The notes below the pieces were generated by a model that saw only the letters and a program-made list of their open reading frames with translations, searched no databases and had not been told where the DNA came from. Source: Chryseobacterium gleum (GTDB lineage Bacteria > Bacteroidota > Bacteroidia > Flavobacteriales > Schleiferiaceae). Taken from it: a stretch of DNA of 64,000 nucleotides. The translations under genes were made by a program, and so were the position numbers. The stretch covers positions 107,566 to 171,565 of the forward strand of contig CAMCXO010000003.1 in the NCBI GenBank assembly GCA_945883565.1, given 5' to 3'. This document shows, piece after piece, positions 61,679 through 64,000 of this stretch (within the stretch, counting starts at the first letter, position 1; every line of letters starts with the position of its first letter).

Positions 61679-61701
61679 ATAAGGGCTAAACATGCATCAT
61701 T

Positions 61702-61830
61702 ACGTTTGATCTATATGGCTTGGGATTTAGGGGTCGCGTGGGTATGTATATACCTCCGCTTTTGGAAGCTTTGGGCCTGGCAGAAGTAACCCATGAAGCC
61801 AAGAGCAATAAAATGAGAGCCAAAGGTTGA
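61702..61830 (+). pseudogene. ORF fragment, unidentified
   Basis: 43 codons open from 61702 with no start codon of its own: TFDLYGLGFRGRVGMYIPPL then LEALGLAEVTHEAKSNKMRA. It looks like the C-terminal end of a lost enzyme, perhaps of the SDR/NAD-binding type, but I cannot identify it. It lies in the 239-base gap after the F420-reductase-like gene. Confidence 0.3.
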
Positions 61831-61917
61831 TGTATCTACAAGAGCCATCATCCGACATGCATTACTAAAGAAGCGCCTAAACCAAAGTATACAGCATTTA
61901 GGCTGGTATTAGCGGCC

Positions 61918-62517
61918 TTACTTTAAAGCCTTACGTAGGTTTTTAAGTCTGTTGAAATGTTTGGACTTGACCTCATCAAAGTTCTTTTTCGCAAATTCGG
62001 TGAAGAAAGCATGTTTCTCTAAAAAACCAATCTGCAAATCAATCCACGATTTTTGATCCATTTCTTTACCCATGGCGCCCAACTCCATAAATAACAGATT
62101 GGAAATGGTGTCGTAATTATCTGTACCGAAATACGAAAGGTCGGCATCGCAAATAATGCGATCGAGCTTATTGTTAGGAGACTGAGGAATCTTAGTAGCC
62201 ATAATCATTGAACATACGCGCTCGATATCTTCAGCAATCATTTGAATGCTTTTAAGAAAATCGGTTGCCATTTCACAACCTATTCTTTCATGTTCAGCGG
62301 CACTTTTCAAAAAGCCCGTATCGTGAAGGGTGGTGGCTATTTTCAGCAAATTTATTTCATCAGAATTTAAACCTTCGGAAACCCCAATTATTTCGGCACT
62401 TTCCAGCACTTGCAAAGTATGGTCAACAGAATGGTAATAAAGATGTTTGGGCAAAGATTCTTGTAGAATTGGTATCCAATAATTGTACGTTAATTGGAAC
62501 ATTTCCAAATGCGACAT
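61918..62517 (-). CDS. HD-domain phosphohydrolase
   Basis: 199 residues. The HD metal site: His in YHSVDHTLQV (H...H), then the HD dyad in TTLHDTGFLK, and Asp in ICDADLSYFG. The spacing H...HD...D matches the HDc superfamily of metal-dependent phosphohydrolases acting on nucleotides or cyclic dinucleotides. Cytoplasmic. It starts 14 bases after the stop of the universal stress gene on the same strand and is probably co-transcribed with it. Substrate unknown. Confidence 0.8.
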   Translation of the reverse strand: MSHLEMFQLTYNYWIPILQESLPKHLYYHSVDHTLQVLESAEIIGVSEGLNSDEINLLKIATTLHDTGFLKSAAEHERIGCEMATDFLKSIQMIAEDIERVCSMIMATKIPQSPNNKLDRIICDADLSYFGTDNYDTISNLLFMELGAMGKEMDQKSWIDLQIGFLEKHAFFTEFAKKNFDEVKSKHFNRLKNLRKALK

Positions 62518-62531
62518 GGTGCTAATAGGCT

Positions 62532-63353
62532 TTATTGAAACATTCCGAAAATATCCCTCATATCAGGCAAAGACTTACCTGAAAAAATTAAAACCGGTAT
62601 GTTCAATTGGTTGGTTATAATGTTTTGATCAAAGCCACTTCCCAATAAATTCTTGTATCCATCCTCATGGTGGTTAATCATGGCTATTAAGCTGGCATCC
62701 ATCATTTCGGCATAGTGAAGCAATTCTTCTTGAAAATCTTTCTGCCCGGGGGCCATAATGGTTAAGAAATTGACGTTTTTTTCTTTGAGATACTTTTTGG
62801 AAAATGCCAGATTGAGTTGAACTTTTTGCTTTAAAAGCTCATCCTGATGTCCAGCACCCATTAAGTGAATTCTGGCCCCTAAAACTTCGGCTATTTTGGC
62901 GCATACAGATAGAATTTGTTTTTCTTCTGTGGCAAAATCCAAAGGGACCAAAATTTCTTCGATGGGTTTTATGGGGGTTTCGGCTTGGACTATAATAATG
63001 GGAATAGGTGAATGGGATACAACCTTCATGGCTTTACTTCCTACCAAATATTGAATGCCTTTTAACCCATGAGTACCCATTACAATTAAGCTGGCATTGT
63101 TTTCATCGGCTAATGTGCCGATGTTTTTAATGTCACCAAGCTCAACCATATGTTTAATGCTAATAGATTCGCTTCTGTGTTTAGAGGCCAAAACCTCTAA
63201 CATAGCCGAAGCGTTTTCCTTTTGACTTTCTTGCTTCATCAAATTTAACAAGACGATTTGGCCCTTTAATTTATAAGCCACTTGAACAGCGAATTGTAAA
63301 GCCTTCTCTGTAACAGGAGTAAAGTCTATGGGAACAAAAATAGTTTGAGGCAT
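62532..63353 (-). CDS. Tandem universal stress protein (two UspA domains)
   Basis: 273 residues with two USP domains. Domain 1 carries FVPIDFTPVTEKALQFAVQV and the ATP-binding G-2X-G-9X-G motif (GTHGLKGIQYLVGSKAMKVV). Domain 2 starts ILVPLDFATEEKQILSVCAK and ends with a degenerate ATP motif (NHHEDGYKNLLGSGFDQNII). It is the first gene of a two-gene unit with the HD hydrolase. Involved in stress or dormancy responses in general; exact role not shown by sequence. Confidence 0.88.
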   Translation of the reverse strand: MPQTIFVPIDFTPVTEKALQFAVQVAYKLKGQIVLLNLMKQESQKENASAMLEVLASKHRSESISIKHMVELGDIKNIGTLADENNASLIVMGTHGLKGIQYLVGSKAMKVVSHSPIPIIIVQAETPIKPIEEILVPLDFATEEKQILSVCAKIAEVLGARIHLMGAGHQDELLKQKVQLNLAFSKKYLKEKNVNFLTIMAPGQKDFQEELLHYAEMMDASLIAMINHHEDGYKNLLGSGFDQNIITNQLNIPVLIFSGKSLPDMRDIFGMFQ

Positions 63354-63390
63354 TTAACAGTAAAATTTTGGTGTGGTATTGAGCATAAAA

Positions 63391-63398
63391 CAAAAGTA
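63391..63398 (-). promoter_or_regulatory. -7 promoter element of the universal stress gene
   Basis: TACTTTTG on the minus strand, an exact TAnnTTTG, 37 bases before the ATG at 63353. No TTG at the -33 position. Confidence 0.4.
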
Positions 63399-63429
63399 AA
63401 TAAAGCTTAAGCTATTACGAGCATCTATT

Positions 63430-63507
63430 TTAAAACTGACCCAACAATAGGCTTAAAAAGACTAGTATAGAAATGAAAATGAAAATGAAAAGCAAAATGC
63501 CGGCCAT
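63430..63507 (-). CDS. Possible 25-residue membrane peptide
   Basis: ATG to TAA, encoding MAGILLFIFIFISILVFLSL then LLGQF: a single hydrophobic helix. The frame is open for 16 further codons upstream. Small hydrophobic peptides of this size exist, but no promoter or ribosome-binding site is clear. The 63354-63712 gap otherwise holds the stress gene promoter and the terminator at 63670-63697. Confidence 0.25.
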   Translation of the reverse strand: MAGILLFIFIFISILVFLSLLLGQF

Positions 63508-63669
63508 TTTCTTGGTCACAACACCAAGACTATTCCTTAAGGTATTTTGTTTCCTTCAATAGGGTGTTTTATAAGATTTGACATTATTATAAGTTGGTAA
63601 CTTTTTGTATCGGAAAGTTCTTTTTTTTCCGCAACTGAATTAACGAAGAGTAACTTGCTTTATTGGAAT

Positions 63670-63697
63670 AAAAAAACCGCCCGAAGGCGGCTTTTTA
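63670..63697 (-). terminator. Terminator of the T9SS gene at the window end
   Basis: CCGCC-CGAA-GGCGG is a 5-bp GC stem with a CGAA loop, flanked by A run on the left and T run on the right; on the minus strand it is followed by TTTTTTT (63676-63670). It lies 16 bases after the stop of the T9SS gene and could act in both directions. Confidence 0.8.
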
Positions 63698-63712
63698 TTT
63701 TACTGAGAAAAT

Positions 63713-64000
63713 TTACTGTTTCACTACTTTATGCTGTTCCACCTTATTTGGGGTTTCAACTTTGAGCACATAGGTGCCCACCGCATACAGACTTAAATCA
63801 ATTTGGGTGATTTGACCTTCGGCCTGGTGGCTTTGCAATAACCGGCCTTGTAAGTCGTACAGCTTAATGCGACTGCCAATCGGGCTCTCGGCATTTACCA
63901 CGTTATGGGTTGGATTCGGGTAAACCCGTACCCCCTCTTGCGGTTCTTCTGCTCCCTCTTCTAACTTATTGCCTCCTGCCCCTAAGCTGCGGTCGCGGCG
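63713..64000 (-). CDS. T9SS type A sorting domain protein (5' end outside window)
   Basis: Only the last 95 residues are inside the window; the frame is open to base 64000. After a low-complexity acidic linker (GNKLEEGAEEPQEG) comes the sorting domain: VRVYPNPTHNVVNAE, IKLYDLQGRLLQSH and YAVGTYVLKVETPNKVEQHK, ending in a basic Lys-Gln. It marks a protein exported across the outer membrane by the type IX system. The passenger is not visible. Confidence 0.85.
   Translation of the reverse strand, partial: RRDRSLGAGGNKLEEGAEEPQEGVRVYPNPTHNVVNAESPIGSRIKLYDLQGRLLQSHQAEGQITQIDLSLYAVGTYVLKVETPNKVEQHKVVKQ

Overview
The window looks like a chromosomal segment of a member of the Bacteroidota, probably a Flavobacteriales-type marine or aquatic bacterium (rank below phylum is inference). 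Evidence: several proteins end in type IX secretion (T9SS) sorting domains; there are many Bacteroidota-type lipoproteins and outer-membrane barrels (DUF5723, FISUMP domains, DUF2851); exact TAnnTTTG -7 promoter elements sit before many genes; Shine-Dalgarno sequences are mostly absent; and the genome appears low in GC, with TTG/GTG starts in places. No rRNA, tRNA, phage or intact insertion sequence was seen.

Layout. 1-6.2 kb: end of a membrane glycosyltransferase, then an etfBA / DUF151 nuclease / nucleoside transporter run and a UbiA-like membrane protein. 6.2-11.2 kb: kynU-kmo (kynurenine degradation) followed by a TolC-like channel and a lipoprotein efflux adaptor without their inner-membrane pump. 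11.2 kb: the SRP RNA gene on the minus strand. 11.4-25.6 kb: mostly minus-strand housekeeping and envelope genes (DUF2851, pdxH, yqgE on plus, a class IV aminotransferase, a lipoprotein hydrolase, barrels, rhomboid, rarA on plus, and a three-gene DUF5723/lipoprotein operon). 25.9-31.3 kb: a T9SS cargo protein, a secreted PGAP1-like lipase and two divergent paralogous beta-propeller lipoproteins, with relic ends of leuS and of the lipase between them. 31.3-39.4 kb: leuS, a FISUMP lipoprotein, purQ, a threonine/serine dehydratase and an AddB-like nuclease. 39.5-42.4 kb: an ECF sigma factor operon with an anti-sigma-like membrane protein and a barrel. 42.5-45.7 kb: pckA, DUF423, ruvB. 45.8-48.5 kb: three consecutive rhodaneses, DUF6132, a thioredoxin lacking its second cysteine, and a FAD oxidoreductase. 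48.5-50.4 kb: a gene-free, repeat-rich stretch (inverted-repeat element, 51-bp and 105-bp tandem repeats). 50.4-56.2 kb: secreted/T9SS-type proteins, including an 808-residue repeat protein and a TlpA-like redoxin. 56.4-63.4 kb: a GlxA-type regulator opposite two VOC proteins, an ATPase + DUF4276 pair resembling a split OLD-type defence module, OsmC, an F420-reductase-like protein, an HD hydrolase and a tandem universal stress protein. The window ends inside another T9SS cargo gene.

The most unusual structure is at 28.3-31.4 kb. A cassette (lipase C-terminal tail, lipoprotein, leuS tail) occurs twice in tandem. Its edges are nearly identical (75/77 and 74/80 bases), while the genes inside are strongly diverged. 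This resembles effector/immunity cassette exchange. The ATPase + DUF4276 pair is the best defence-system candidate.
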